Assembly: GCA_964405375.1 (NCBI GenBank)
Contig: CAYONQ010000062.1
Location: forward strand, 1-17,596
Direction: 5' to 3'
DNA length: 17,596 nucleotides
Origin: CAYONQ01 sp964405375
GTDB lineage: Bacteria; Planctomycetota; Phycisphaerae; Sedimentisphaerales; Anaerobacaceae
Under the pieces are notes generated by a model. The model had not been told where the DNA came from. It ran no database searches and saw nothing but the letters and a program-made list of their open reading frames with translations. Below are positions 5,893 through 17,411 of the stretch, piece after piece (the first letter of the stretch is position 1; each line of letters starts with the position of its first letter). The position numbers were made by a program, and so were the translations under genes.

Positions 5893-7524
5893 ATGTTTAA
5901 CGGCATTTTTCATATTCCTCAGCCGGTCAATGAGCCGATTTTGCAATATGCGCCGGCGAGCAGGGAACGAGCGGAGCTGAAGGCCGAGTTGAAACGGATG
6001 CTCGGTGGGCAGGTGGAGGTCCCGATGATAATCGGCGGCGAGGAGGTTCGCAACGGCGAGCTTGGTGACATTCGCTGTCCGCACGACCACCGTCATATTT
6101 TGGGCAGGTATCACGGGGGCAATGCGGTGTTTGTCGAGCGTGCGGTTGATGCGGCGGAGGCGGCGAAGCGCGATTGGGGCGAGATGCCGTGGGAATCGCG
6201 GGCGGTTGTTTTGCTGAAGGCGGCGGAGTTGTTGGCCGGCAAGTATCGTCAGACGCTTAATGCGGCGACGATGCTCAATATGAGCAAGACGCCGTACCAG
6301 GCGGAGATAGATTCCGCATGTGAGCTGGTGGATTTCTGGCGGTTCAATCCGCATTTTATGGAAGAGGTTTACGGCGACCAGCCGATGTCGACGCCGGGGG
6401 TGTTGAACTATATGGAGCATCGTCCGTTAGACGGGTTTGTTCTGGCGTTGACGCCTTTTAATTTTACGTCGATTGCGGGCAATTTGCCGACTGCGCCGGC
6501 GTTGATGGGTAACACGGTGGTCTGGAAGCCGGCGTCTTCGGCGGTGCTGCCGGCATACTTTATTATGAAGATTCTCGAGGAGGCGGGTATGCCGCCGGGG
6601 GTTATCAATATGGTGCCGGGGGCGGGGCCGATAGTCGGCCCGCCGGCGCTGGACGACGTTCGATTAGGCGGTATTCACTTTACGGGAAGCACGTACGTAT
6701 TTTCGACGATATGGCTGGCGGTTGGTTCGGATATTCGTAAATACGTCTCTTATCCTCGAATCGTCGGGGAGACCGGCGGGAAGAACTTCATATTCGCTCA
6801 TACCAGCTGCGATGTTGATGCGCTGACGGCGGCACTTGTTCGGGGTGCGTTCGAGTATCAGGGGCAGAAATGCTCGGCGGCGTCGCGAGCGTATATCCCG
6901 GATTCGCTGTGGGGGGATGTCAAAAAGCGGCTGCTGGACGAGGTCCGGGATATTAGGATGGGAGATGTAACCGACTTTAGAAACTTTATGGGTGCGGTTA
7001 TCGATGAGAAGGCGTTTGAGACCATCAAGGGCTATATTGAGTACGCCAGGACGTCGCCGGATATGGAAATCCTCATCGGCGGCGGATGTGACAGCTCGAG
7101 GGGGTATTTTATCGAGCCGACCGTTGTTCAGACGAAAGACCCGAAGTCGAAGCTGATAGTGGAAGAGATATTCGGGCCGGTTTTGACGGTGTATGTGTAT
7201 CCGGAAGGTGAGTACAACGAGACGCTGGAGTTGTGCGACCGGACGTCGCCTTATGCTTTGACCGGCTCGATATTCGCACTGGAGCGTGGTGCGGTAGTAA
7301 AGGCGATGGAGGCGCTTCGTCACTCGGCGGGCAACTTCTATGTGAACGACAAGCCGACGGGTGCGGTGGTGGCGCAGCAGCCGTTCGGCGGCACGCGGGC
7401 GTCAGGGACAAACGACAAGGCGGGCAGCTGGCTTAACCTGGAGCGGTGGGTGTCGCCTCGTGCGATAAAGGAGACGTTTCTGCCGCCGAGGGACTTCCGG
7501 TATCCGTATATGAAAGAGAAGTAA
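5893..7524 (+). CDS. pruA: 1-pyrroline-5-carboxylate (L-glutamate gamma-semialdehyde) dehydrogenase
   Basis: This cytoplasmic enzyme oxidises glutamate semialdehyde to glutamate with NAD, the second step of proline (and arginine/ornithine) catabolism. The 543 residues are of the stand-alone, ALDH4A1-like type: the start FNGIFHIPQPVNEPILQYAP is typical of that group and absent from short aldehyde dehydrogenases. The catalytic residues are present: N190 in TPFNF, K212 in WKPA, the FTGST loop (263-267), general base E293 in GETGGKN, and nucleophile C327 in GQKCSAA. PFGGTRASGTNDKAG near the C-terminus is also characteristic. A strong aaggagg lies 7 nt before the ATG. No proline dehydrogenase gene is in the window. 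The arfB gene follows after 18 bp and is probably co-transcribed. Confidence 0.95.
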   Translation: MFNGIFHIPQPVNEPILQYAPASRERAELKAELKRMLGGQVEVPMIIGGEEVRNGELGDIRCPHDHRHILGRYHGGNAVFVERAVDAAEAAKRDWGEMPWESRAVVLLKAAELLAGKYRQTLNAATMLNMSKTPYQAEIDSACELVDFWRFNPHFMEEVYGDQPMSTPGVLNYMEHRPLDGFVLALTPFNFTSIAGNLPTAPALMGNTVVWKPASSAVLPAYFIMKILEEAGMPPGVINMVPGAGPIVGPPALDDVRLGGIHFTGSTYVFSTIWLAVGSDIRKYVSYPRIVGETGGKNFIFAHTSCDVDALTAALVRGAFEYQGQKCSAASRAYIPDSLWGDVKKRLLDEVRDIRMGDVTDFRNFMGAVIDEKAFETIKGYIEYARTSPDMEILIGGGCDSSRGYFIEPTVVQTKDPKSKLIVEEIFGPVLTVYVYPEGEYNETLELCDRTSPYALTGSIFALERGAVVKAMEALRHSAGNFYVNDKPTGAVVAQQPFGGTRASGTNDKAGSWLNLERWVSPRAIKETFLPPRDFRYPYMKEK

Positions 7525-7542
7525 CTGTCAGGGTGATTTGGT

Positions 7543-7965
7543 GTGATTGAGATTACGGACAAGATTGGGATTTGCGAGGACGAGCTTGTCTTTAAGTTTT
7601 CCCGCAGCGGCGGGCCGGGGGGACAGAATGTCAATAAAGTAAGTACGCGGGTTACGGTTTTGTTCGACGTGGCGAGGTGCGGGAGCTTCTCCGATGTGCA
7701 AAAGAGGCGGATACTGAAGCGGCTTAGGACACGAGCGAATAAGGATGGTGTTGTGAGGGTTGCTTCGCAGAGGTATCGCACGCAGAAGGCGAACAGCAGA
7801 GCTGCGGTTGAGCGGTTGGGCGAGCTGCTGAGGGAGGTGTTAAGGACGAGGCCGATACGGAAAAAGACGGCGGTGCCGCGATATGCACGCCGGAGGCGAT
7901 TGGAAGAAAAGAGGCGGCGAAGTATGTTAAAAAGGCAAAGAGCGGAGAAGGATTTTGAATTTTGA
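7543..7965 (+). CDS. arfB: Alternative ribosome-rescue factor ArfB (peptidyl-tRNA hydrolase)
   Basis: This 140-residue protein hydrolyses peptidyl-tRNA on ribosomes stalled without a stop codon. The N-terminal domain has the release-factor signature SRSGGPGGQNVNKV with the catalytic GGQ at 26-28. The C-terminal tail from about 115 is very basic (RYARRRRLEEKRRRSMLKRQ), which in ArfB inserts into the empty mRNA channel of the stalled ribosome. The length is typical of ArfB and too short for a true release factor, because the codon-recognition domain is missing. The start is GTG at 7543, with agggtga 6-7 nt upstream. It sits 18 bp after pruA. Its 3' end abuts a truncated minus-strand gene at about 7965. 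Confidence 0.92.
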   Translation: MIEITDKIGICEDELVFKFSRSGGPGGQNVNKVSTRVTVLFDVARCGSFSDVQKRRILKRLRTRANKDGVVRVASQRYRTQKANSRAAVERLGELLREVLRTRPIRKKTAVPRYARRRRLEEKRRRSMLKRQRAEKDFEF

Positions 7966-8059
7966 GATATTCTTTCAACAATTCCCGATAATCACAAGAG
8001 AACTGCAGTCGAACTTTATCATATTCTCTGGCTACCTGTTCTCTTTGCCTAAGATTCAT
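7958..8059 (-). pseudogene. Truncated 5' end of a third gene in the minus-strand accessory operon
   Basis: ATG at 8059 overlaps the end of the 8049-8408 gene (ATGAATCTTAG), a typical coupled arrangement. The frame gives a plausible charged start, MNLRQREQVAREYDKVRLQF, and runs to LLKEYLK near 7960. From there the frame is simply the antisense of arfB (poor, Ser/Pro/Ala-rich) and stops at 7724. I infer that a longer gene was cut off at the arfB junction by deletion or insertion. Family unknown. Confidence 0.45.
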
Positions 8060-8408
8060 TGTCAAGCACGACTCCGCCATTCCCTTTAAGCCAGTCTTTA
8101 ATATTAAAAATTGTTGGATCAGTAAAAGTTGTGCCATTACCAATTTCCTCGACAGAAGTGTCTGGAGATGGTTTATATTTTAGGAGTTCTCGCATCAATT
8201 GGTCCACATCCTTAGCGTTTTCCTGTAAACAACGTGCTGTTTGGTCGGCTATCACTAAATCCCTTACATGCACATACAAAGCAGGAATGGCTATTACGAG
8301 TATTCTCTCTGGCGGAGTCGTTTCACTTACTTTGGGTGGAGGGCCTGGTATAAACAGCAACCCAGGAGCTTCTCCTATGTGAATATCAACATTCTTTTTT
8401 CTCATCAT
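8049..8408 (-). CDS. Hypothetical protein, 119 aa, accessory patch
   Basis: I do not recognise this. It is a soluble protein without signal or membrane segment. The middle is hydrophobic and strand-like (ERILVIAIPALYVHVRDLVI, about 34-53), followed by a helical stretch (about 56-77: ADQTARCLQENAKDVDQLMR) and a C-terminal part with DPTIFNIKDWLKGNGG. Two adjacent ATGs (8408, 8405) are possible and neither has a strong ribosome site. A large hairpin lies between it and the upstream gene and may control it. The next frame overlaps its stop codon. Base composition is more AT-rich than the pruA and add genes, consistent with acquisition. Confidence 0.5.
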   Translation of the reverse strand: MMRKKNVDIHIGEAPGLLFIPGPPPKVSETTPPERILVIAIPALYVHVRDLVIADQTARCLQENAKDVDQLMRELLKYKPSPDTSVEEIGNGTTFTDPTIFNIKDWLKGNGGVVLDNES

Positions 8409-8433
8409 TTAATCTCATTAAAAAGGCTGAGAA

Positions 8434-8465
8434 GGGGGGCAAAGGAACATTTCCAATTGCCCCCC
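8434..8465 (-). promoter_or_regulatory. Strong hairpin between the two small accessory genes
   Basis: The arms ggggggcaa (8434-8442) and ttgcccccc (8457-8465) are perfect complements. Inside them ggaa (8444-8447) and ttcc (8451-8454) pair around the loop cat, giving about 13 base pairs with a small internal loop. On the minus strand it falls in the 75-bp gap after the 91-aa gene, and cctttttaatgag follows, so it could be an attenuator, a partial terminator or an mRNA-stability element. Confidence 0.55.
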
Positions 8466-8483
8466 ATCTATAATGGACTACGG

Positions 8484-8759
8484 CTACAGTTCAACCAACC
8501 GTATGCCTCTGGACGTAGCCATATCCTTCAGCATATTCCTGTGTCTCGTGGTGGTTCTACTGTAGAACTCACCACTATTGGGAAGCTCAATGGCCTCCCC
8601 AACCCATTCCCCGATGACAACCATATAGCTATACAGCCTGGTGCCATCTGTGAGGATACTTCCACCATAAGCTACTTCCTTCTTCAGGAAGCTACTTATG
8701 GTCTCACCCAGCCTACCCCTCTGGGCCCCATAGGATAGTCTGCTTTTATCCATTTCCAC
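8484..8759 (-). CDS. Small hypothetical protein, 91 aa, phage/plasmid-like
   Basis: A very strong ribosome site (aaaggaggtggaa) precedes the ATG at 8759. The protein is soluble and basic. Its middle part, GGSILTDGTRLYSYMVVIGE (32-51), followed by a Trp-containing strand, PNSGEFYSR (60-68) and TTTRHRNMLKDMA (69-81), resembles small beta-rich proteins I associate with phages and plasmids, in which a gene-product sentence of the form 'TDG..LYSY...I....N...YS.TT..H' recurs. This is recollection and gives no function. It is the first gene of the minus-strand patch, followed by a hairpin and the 119-aa gene. Confidence 0.6.
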   Translation of the reverse strand: MEMDKSRLSYGAQRGRLGETISSFLKKEVAYGGSILTDGTRLYSYMVVIGEWVGEAIELPNSGEFYSRTTTRHRNMLKDMATSRGIRLVEL

Positions 8760-9062
8760 CTCCTTTCTGCTTTATCCTGTTAATTTTTGTTAATTTTTTC
8801 TAAAATTTTTAACTGGCCAAAACTTGCCCATATAAAAAAAGGAGACAAATCACCTTTTTCACATCAATACAGGCCTCTTTCGCATGTCCAGAACGCAAAC
8901 GCCCTTCTATAATATAGGGAAAATTTTTTCGTACCCCCTTGTTTGATCTCTCCCCCTGTTGCTATCCCTCTTGCTTGACCTCTCCCACTGTTGCTATTAC
9001 TCTAACAGCAAGCTAAAACCCTCTATCAGTGGGTTAAACTCAATCGCATGCAGAATTACCAC
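8760..9062. other. 300-bp AT-rich intergenic region without genes
   Basis: I see no gene here. It holds near-repeats gttaattttt (8779-8798), a weak perfect stem aaaaagg/ccttttt (8836-8859), an AT-rich tataatatag near 8911-8920, and the 32-bp tandem repeat at 8938-9001. It separates the small accessory genes from the flavoprotein gene and must contain the promoter for 8759, which I cannot place with confidence. Confidence 0.6.
8938..9001. repeat. Imperfect 32-bp tandem repeat, two units
   Basis: Unit 1 (8938-8969) and unit 2 (8970-9001) agree at about 27 of 32 positions. The shared words are cttg.ttga, ctctccc and ctgttgctat. It lies about 180 bp upstream of the 91-aa gene on its promoter side, in a gene-free stretch. 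Confidence 0.7.
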
Positions 9063-9668
9063 TCATTGATTCGTTAATTTGCTGTCTTGCTCGATGGCGG
9101 TTAATTGGCTTCCGAGGTGGTAGGCCTGGTTCATTGCTGTTGGGTGTTTTTCGATGTCGCCTGCGGCGTCGACGTTGTTGACGAATAAATTTAATGCGTA
9201 ATTCATATCGAGCACCTCGAAGAAAGAACTCATCGTCAGGCGGATGCTGTCGAACATTTTTTTGCTTTTTGAGCCGCCTACTGCGATGACCATTGCTCTT
9301 CGGTCTCTGCCGGCGGAGGAGAGCGGTTTTTTCAGGATGACCTTGTGTGCCCAGAGGCACTGACAGCGGTCGATGAGCATTTTTGCCTGTGCGCAGACGG
9401 TCATAAAGAATACGGGGGTTGCGAAAATCAGCCGGTCAGCATCGAGCATTTTTGCCGAGAGCATCTGATAGTCATCTTCGATTTTGCATTTGCCGGTTTC
9501 GTAGCAGGAATTGCACTCGATACAGGCGGCGATGTTCAGGTCGCACAGCCGGATGTATTCGGTCTGTGCGCCGGCGGATTGCGCGCCGGCCAAAGCTTGT
9601 TTTAGAAGCAGGTCGCTATTGCTATTGGCCCGTGGGCTTGTCGAGATTCCGAGCACCTTCACGGCCAT
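9063..9668 (-). CDS. Iron-sulfur flavoprotein / NADPH-dependent FMN reductase family
   Basis: This is a cytoplasmic flavodoxin-fold redox protein of 201 residues. Strand 1 is followed by the FMN phosphate loop STSPRANSNSD (9-19), and ATPVFFMT (83-90) and AVGGSK form further flavin-site elements. A compact cysteine cluster, CIECNSCYETGKC (C49, C52, C55, C61), is the hallmark of iron-sulfur flavoproteins, which carry one [4Fe-4S] cluster next to FMN. They act in electron transfer or reduction of small oxidants in anaerobes. The open frame extends to 9683, but I choose the ATG at 9668 (MAVKVLGIS), which fits the family start and has agagga 6-7 nt upstream. It is divergent from addB, about 205 bp apart. 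The physiological partner is unknown. Confidence 0.88.
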   Translation of the reverse strand: MAVKVLGISTSPRANSNSDLLLKQALAGAQSAGAQTEYIRLCDLNIAACIECNSCYETGKCKIEDDYQMLSAKMLDADRLIFATPVFFMTVCAQAKMLIDRCQCLWAHKVILKKPLSSAGRDRRAMVIAVGGSKSKKMFDSIRLTMSSFFEVLDMNYALNLFVNNVDAAGDIEKHPTAMNQAYHLGSQLTAIEQDSKLTNQ

Positions 9669-9687
9669 ACAAAATCCTCTCATCCAA

Positions 9688-9709
9688 CCCCGCCCAGCGC
9701 TGAGCGGGG
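9688..9709. repeat. Hairpin, possible fourth copy of the palindromic element found in addAB
   Basis: The arms ccccgc and gcgggg enclose a self-complementary cagcgctg. On the minus strand it is followed by ttggatgag, matching the ctggatgaa flank of the copy in addA and the ctggacgag flank of the copy in addB. The interior differs from the coding copies, so family membership is probable, not certain. It lies in the 5' region of the flavoprotein gene. Confidence 0.5.
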
Positions 9710-9873
9710 GACGGTTCGCTAAAACAGTTTTGTGAGTAAATTATCAGCGCAGGCGGCAAAAAGCAACATATTCGTATATCGTATGTCGGAGCGTTGAAAA
9801 ACGGGATTTGAAAGGAGGCCGGATTTGTGGTAAAAAGCGGGTAAGAAGTAAGTTCAAATCCGGGAAGGTTTAT

Positions 9874-12800
9874 ATGGCGGTTCGATTTATATTGGGCAGA
9901 AGCGGTACGGGCAAGACCAGCTATTGCGTAAAGGCGATTGTTGATGCGCTGGTGGAGGGCGCCGGTGAACAGTCGTTGATTTTGCTTGTGCCGGAGCAGG
10001 CGACGTATCAGGCCGAGCGTGCGATTCTGTCTGATAAAAGGGTGGGGGGTTACAGCAGATTGCACGTTCTTTCGTTTGACCGATTGAGATTTTTGGTTTC
10101 GGGTAAGAATACGGCCAGGCCGGCTGTTTCGCAGCTCGGTCAGCAAATGATAATCCAGAGGATTTTGCGTGATAACGGCGACAGGTTAAAGGTGTTCGGG
10201 TCGCCGGCGGCCCCGCCCCTCATAAGAGGGGCGGGATTAGGCCGGCAGATGGCTGAGACGATTGCTGAGTTGAGCCGATATGCGAAGACGCCGGAGGATG
10301 TTGAGCAGTTAGTCGGCGAATTGCAGAAGGACGAGCGTAATAATTTAGCCGCTTTGAAATTTGCCGATATCGGGGTGGTTTTTAAGGAATACTTAAGATT
10401 TATCGAGGGCAAATTCGTTGACCCTGATGTTCAGTTAAGCAAGTCTCGTGTGGCGATTTCGGAGGCGGAATTTATTAAAGGTGCGAGCGTGTGGGTTGAC
10501 GGCTTTGCGGGCTTTACGACCGCTGAGCTTGAAATGTTAGCTGAGCTTTTGAAGGCGGCGGCTGATGTGCAGATTGCGATGTGTCTGGATGCGTCGAAGA
10601 TAGATTTGAAAAGACCGAGTGTCGAGAGTATCGACCCGGCCGGTTTGTTTAATCCGACCGAGCGGACGTACTATCAGCTTGTTGAAATGATAAGAAGATG
10701 TAAGCTTCAATTAGCTGAGCCGGTCATCTTAAAAGAGGCGGTCAGGTTCGCCGGCTGTCCGCAGCTTGCTCATATTGAAGGCAATGTATTTGGGCCGAAG
10801 CCGTCTAAAATCGCTGCGGCGGATAACGTTCGCATTATATCGGCGCCGAACGGGCGGTCAGAGGTGCGATTTGTCGCAAGAGAGATACTGCGATTGGTTA
10901 AAGAAGCAGATTGCCGATACCGTGACATAGCGGTTATTGCATCGGACATCGACAGCTACGAACATTATATAAGGGCGTATTTTGACGATTACGGGATACC
11001 GTTTTTTATTGATAAGCGAAAATCGGCCAGTCAGCATCCGGTTGTGGGGTTTATCTGCTCAGCTTTGCAGGCGGCAGCCGGTGGTTTTTCCAGCAGCGAT
11101 GTCTTTGCGTATCTCAAAAGCGACCTTGTGCCGATAGAGCGCTACGGGGTTGACCTGTTAGAGAATTACTGTGTTGCGTTCGGCGTTACGGGTGGCGACT
11201 GGCTGAGTGACAGGGACTGGGATTTTGCGGGTAAAAATGACGGGGGTTTTGATGAGCGGCGAATAAACGATGTCCGGCGGGACGTCAGCGGGCCGTTGCT
11301 GGAGCTTCGAGACAAGCTCGGCCTGGGTGAGGGTTCGGCAAAAACGGTCGGCGCCGGGGAGTTTACGAGGGCCATCTTTGATTTTCTCGACGGGCTGGGT
11401 GTTCGCGAAAAGATTGAGGAGTGGATTGAACAGTGTCTGGAAAGAGGGGATTACGCATCCGTCAACGAGCATCGGCAATTTTATGAGAGATTGATAGACG
11501 TATTTGACGAGCTTGTCGAGGTCTTCGGCGAGCAGCGGATGGCGAGCAAAGATTTGATTGCGATTGTCGGTTCTGCTTTTTCACAGCTGGCGCTGGCGTT
11601 TATTCCGCCGACGCTGGATGAGGTTCTTGTCGGCTCCATCGAGCGCAGCCGACATCCCGATTTGAAGGCGGTTTTTCTAATTGGGGCCACTCAGAGCCGG
11701 TTTCCCGTTCCGGTGGGTTTCGGCGGTATATTGACCGATGAGGACCGCACTGCCGCGGGGTCGGCGGATTTTGCATTAGCGGCGACGGCGGCAGAGAGAT
11801 TGACCGAGCGGCAATACCTGGCTTACATTGCGTTTACCCGGCCGAGCCGGTTTCTGTGTGTTACGTATCCTCTGGCCGATGACAGCGGCAGTGCCGTAGC
11901 GAGGTCGGAGTTTATAACGGCTGTGGAATCGTTGTTCGAGGGTCTTGGCGAAGAATCGATTGCGGGCGGACAGGTCGAGATTGAGAAGGTCAATAGCGAG
12001 TATGAGCTGGCTGAGGTGTTATGCAGCCGATTAGGCAAAGATGTGTCTCGTGAAGCGTATCTCGTGAAGCGTATCTCGAACGGGGTTTCTGACGAGCCCC
12101 GCCCCTCACAAGAGGGGCTGGACGAGCGGCTGGGAAGACTATTAGAGGATATTTGTGCCGATGAGCAGCTTGCGGGGTTGGGGGCGGCTGTTTTGTCGGC
12201 GATAGATTATGACAATAGTGCGCAATTAGATGAAGAGATGGTCGGGCGGTTTTTCGGCGGGCAGATAAAAAGCTCGGCGACTCGGCTGGGCAGTTTTGCG
12301 GCGTGTCCCTATCGGTATTTTGCCCGGTATGTGCTGGAGCTAAAAGAGCGAAAGGAGTTTAAGCTCAGGCCTTTGGATGTGGGTGCATTTTACCATTGTG
12401 TGCTGGATGCGCTTTTAAAGCGGGTCAACGCAGAGGGAAGGGATTTTGCGACTATTGAAAGCGGGGAGCTTTTAGGATTTTTGAGGGAAGAGGTGTCGAA
12501 GTTTGTTCAGACAGACGCCTTTATATCGAAATTTGTCGGCCACAGCGCCCACAATAAATTTATCATTTATTGTGCCATTGAGGAGCTTGAAGATTGTGTT
12601 CTGGCTGTTGCGGAGATGGTTCGTGCGGGCGGGTTCAGGCCTGCGTTGTCGGAAGTGTCGTTCGGAGATGTAAAAAATAGTATCGACAACATCGGTGAAT
12701 ACAAAATCGAGCTTTCAAATGGCCGGGTGCTGAGCATAAACGGCAAGATTGACCGGCTTGATGTCGCCGACGATGGGAAAACAGCTATTATTTTTGATTA

Positions 12801-13356
12801 CAAACGCAGAGGTGCATCCTTTAGCTGGTCAAGGTTCTACTACGGGCTGGATATGCAGCTGCCAATCTATATGTTAGCGGTTCGCAACGCAGGCGGCTCA
12901 AAGGTAGAGAATGTTGTGGGTGCGTTTTATATGCCGGTTGAGGCGAAAGTGGAAGGTGCCGTCCTTGATGAAATACCCGGGAAAATTGAGAAGTTCCGTC
13001 ATAAAGCAAACGGTCTATTCAACGGCGATTTCTTTCAGCAGCTCGATAAGTCGAATAGCAATAAATTTTATAATTTCTTCGTTACTAAAAAAGGCGACCA
13101 ATATGGTTATGGTAATATCAGCGGGGCGTTGAGGCCGGGGGATTTTGAAAAGGTCCTTAAGTTTACGGAGAACAGGATAGTCGAATTGGCCGAGGAGATT
13201 GCGTCGGGCAGGATTGATGTTGGGCCTTATAGACTCAGCGGGCAGACGGCGTGCAGTTATTGCGAGTATAAATCGCTGTGCCGGTTCGACTGGCAGATAA
13301 ATGATTACAGGCCGTTGGTTTCGGTGAATAAGGTTGAGGTGCTCGAGCAGATATAG
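9874..13356 (+). CDS. addB: AddB subunit of the AddAB helicase-nuclease
   Basis: This subunit of the RecBCD-equivalent AddAB complex resects DNA double-strand ends to a Chi-like site for RecA loading. It has 1160 residues from the chosen ATG, close to the family norm. The Walker-A loop GRSGTGKT lies at the extreme N-terminus (about 7-14). The C-terminal nuclease has D960 in GKIDRLDV, DYK at 975-977, and QLPIYML. The Fe-S cluster cysteines are C811 (AACPYRYFA) and C1127, C1130, C1136 (CSYCEYKSLC). The frame is open from a TTG at 9808, but MAVRFILGRSGTGKT at 9874 matches known AddB starts and has gggaagg 6 nt upstream. Repeat-derived insertions are read in frame at residues 111-123 and 725-751. 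AddA follows after 12 nt. Confidence 0.95.
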   Translation: MAVRFILGRSGTGKTSYCVKAIVDALVEGAGEQSLILLVPEQATYQAERAILSDKRVGGYSRLHVLSFDRLRFLVSGKNTARPAVSQLGQQMIIQRILRDNGDRLKVFGSPAAPPLIRGAGLGRQMAETIAELSRYAKTPEDVEQLVGELQKDERNNLAALKFADIGVVFKEYLRFIEGKFVDPDVQLSKSRVAISEAEFIKGASVWVDGFAGFTTAELEMLAELLKAAADVQIAMCLDASKIDLKRPSVESIDPAGLFNPTERTYYQLVEMIRRCKLQLAEPVILKEAVRFAGCPQLAHIEGNVFGPKPSKIAAADNVRIISAPNGRSEVRFVAREILRLVKEADCRYRDIAVIASDIDSYEHYIRAYFDDYGIPFFIDKRKSASQHPVVGFICSALQAAAGGFSSSDVFAYLKSDLVPIERYGVDLLENYCVAFGVTGGDWLSDRDWDFAGKNDGGFDERRINDVRRDVSGPLLELRDKLGLGEGSAKTVGAGEFTRAIFDFLDGLGVREKIEEWIEQCLERGDYASVNEHRQFYERLIDVFDELVEVFGEQRMASKDLIAIVGSAFSQLALAFIPPTLDEVLVGSIERSRHPDLKAVFLIGATQSRFPVPVGFGGILTDEDRTAAGSADFALAATAAERLTERQYLAYIAFTRPSRFLCVTYPLADDSGSAVARSEFITAVESLFEGLGEESIAGGQVEIEKVNSEYELAEVLCSRLGKDVSREAYLVKRISNGVSDEPRPSQEGLDERLGRLLEDICADEQLAGLGAAVLSAIDYDNSAQLDEEMVGRFFGGQIKSSATRLGSFAACPYRYFARYVLELKERKEFKLRPLDVGAFYHCVLDALLKRVNAEGRDFATIESGELLGFLREEVSKFVQTDAFISKFVGHSAHNKFIIYCAIEELEDCVLAVAEMVRAGGFRPALSEVSFGDVKNSIDNIGEYKIELSNGRVLSINGKIDRLDVADDGKTAIIFDYKRRGASFSWSRFYYGLDMQLPIYMLAVRNAGGSKVENVVGAFYMPVEAKVEGAVLDEIPGKIEKFRHKANGLFNGDFFQQLDKSNSNKFYNFFVTKKGDQYGYGNISGALRPGDFEKVLKFTENRIVELAEEIASGRIDVGPYRLSGQTACSYCEYKSLCRFDWQINDYRPLVSVNKVEVLEQI
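10212..10236. repeat. Palindromic element inside addB, copy 1
   Basis: A perfect 10-bp stem (cccgcccctc / gaggggcggg) with loop ataa, differing from the copies at 12098 and 14516 by 2 of 25 bases. It is read as PAAPPLIRGAGLG (residues 111-123), a different frame from the other two coding copies. Confidence 0.85.
12046..12078. repeat. Perfect 14-bp tandem duplication inside addB
   Basis: The unit tctcgtgaagcgta occurs at 12046-12059 and 12060-12073, followed by tctcg. It ends 20 bp before the palindromic element at 12098. Because 14 is not a multiple of three, the two units are read in different frames (SREAY, then LVKRIS), and gain or loss of one unit would break addB. Confidence 0.9.
12098..12122. 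repeat. Palindromic element inside addB, copy 2
   Basis: The 25 bases are identical to 14516-14540 in addA. Arms gcccctc and gaggggc enclose a 4-nt loop, acaa. With its flanks it encodes DEPRPSQEGLDE (residues 740-751), the same peptide as in AddA apart from Pro/Ser at the third position. Confidence 0.92.
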
Positions 13357-13368
13357 GGACACTGGTTG

Positions 13369-17256
<3,888 letters not shown>

Positions 17257-17348
17257 AATGCAAATGGCAAAGTATATTTCGAAAAGCTAAACTGGATTTT
17301 AAAAATCCGGAATTTCAAAAAATAGGGGATTTTGACCGACTTTTTTAT

Positions 17349-17403
17349 GGGGGGATGTGGGTTTTTGGGGTTAACCTGGGGGTTGGTGGGTTGGTTTGGG
17401 TGG
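17349..17403 (+). other. G-rich tract with G-quadruplex potential downstream of addA
   Basis: Runs of six, three, four and five G are separated by atgt, ttttt and ttaacct (loops of at most 7 nt), then further ggg runs up to 17403. This satisfies the usual four-run quadruplex pattern. It lies about 90 bp after the addA stop. I see no gene from 17257 to 17596. Confidence 0.55.
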
Positions 17404-17411
17404 TTTATATA

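Noticed and set aside
5845..7323. Long minus-strand open frames opposite pruA (5845-6420 and 6664-7323)
   Set aside because: They are Arg-rich antisense shadows of a well-supported dehydrogenase gene, a known effect of GC-rich third positions.
7338..7781. Minus-strand frame spanning the pruA-arfB junction
   Set aside because: Antisense to two conserved genes, with no ribosome site or recognisable motif.
17294..17308. Possible terminator after addA (ggatttt/aaaatcc)
   Set aside because: The arms leave a one-base loop, so only a weak four-pair stem can form, and no T-run follows in the right place.
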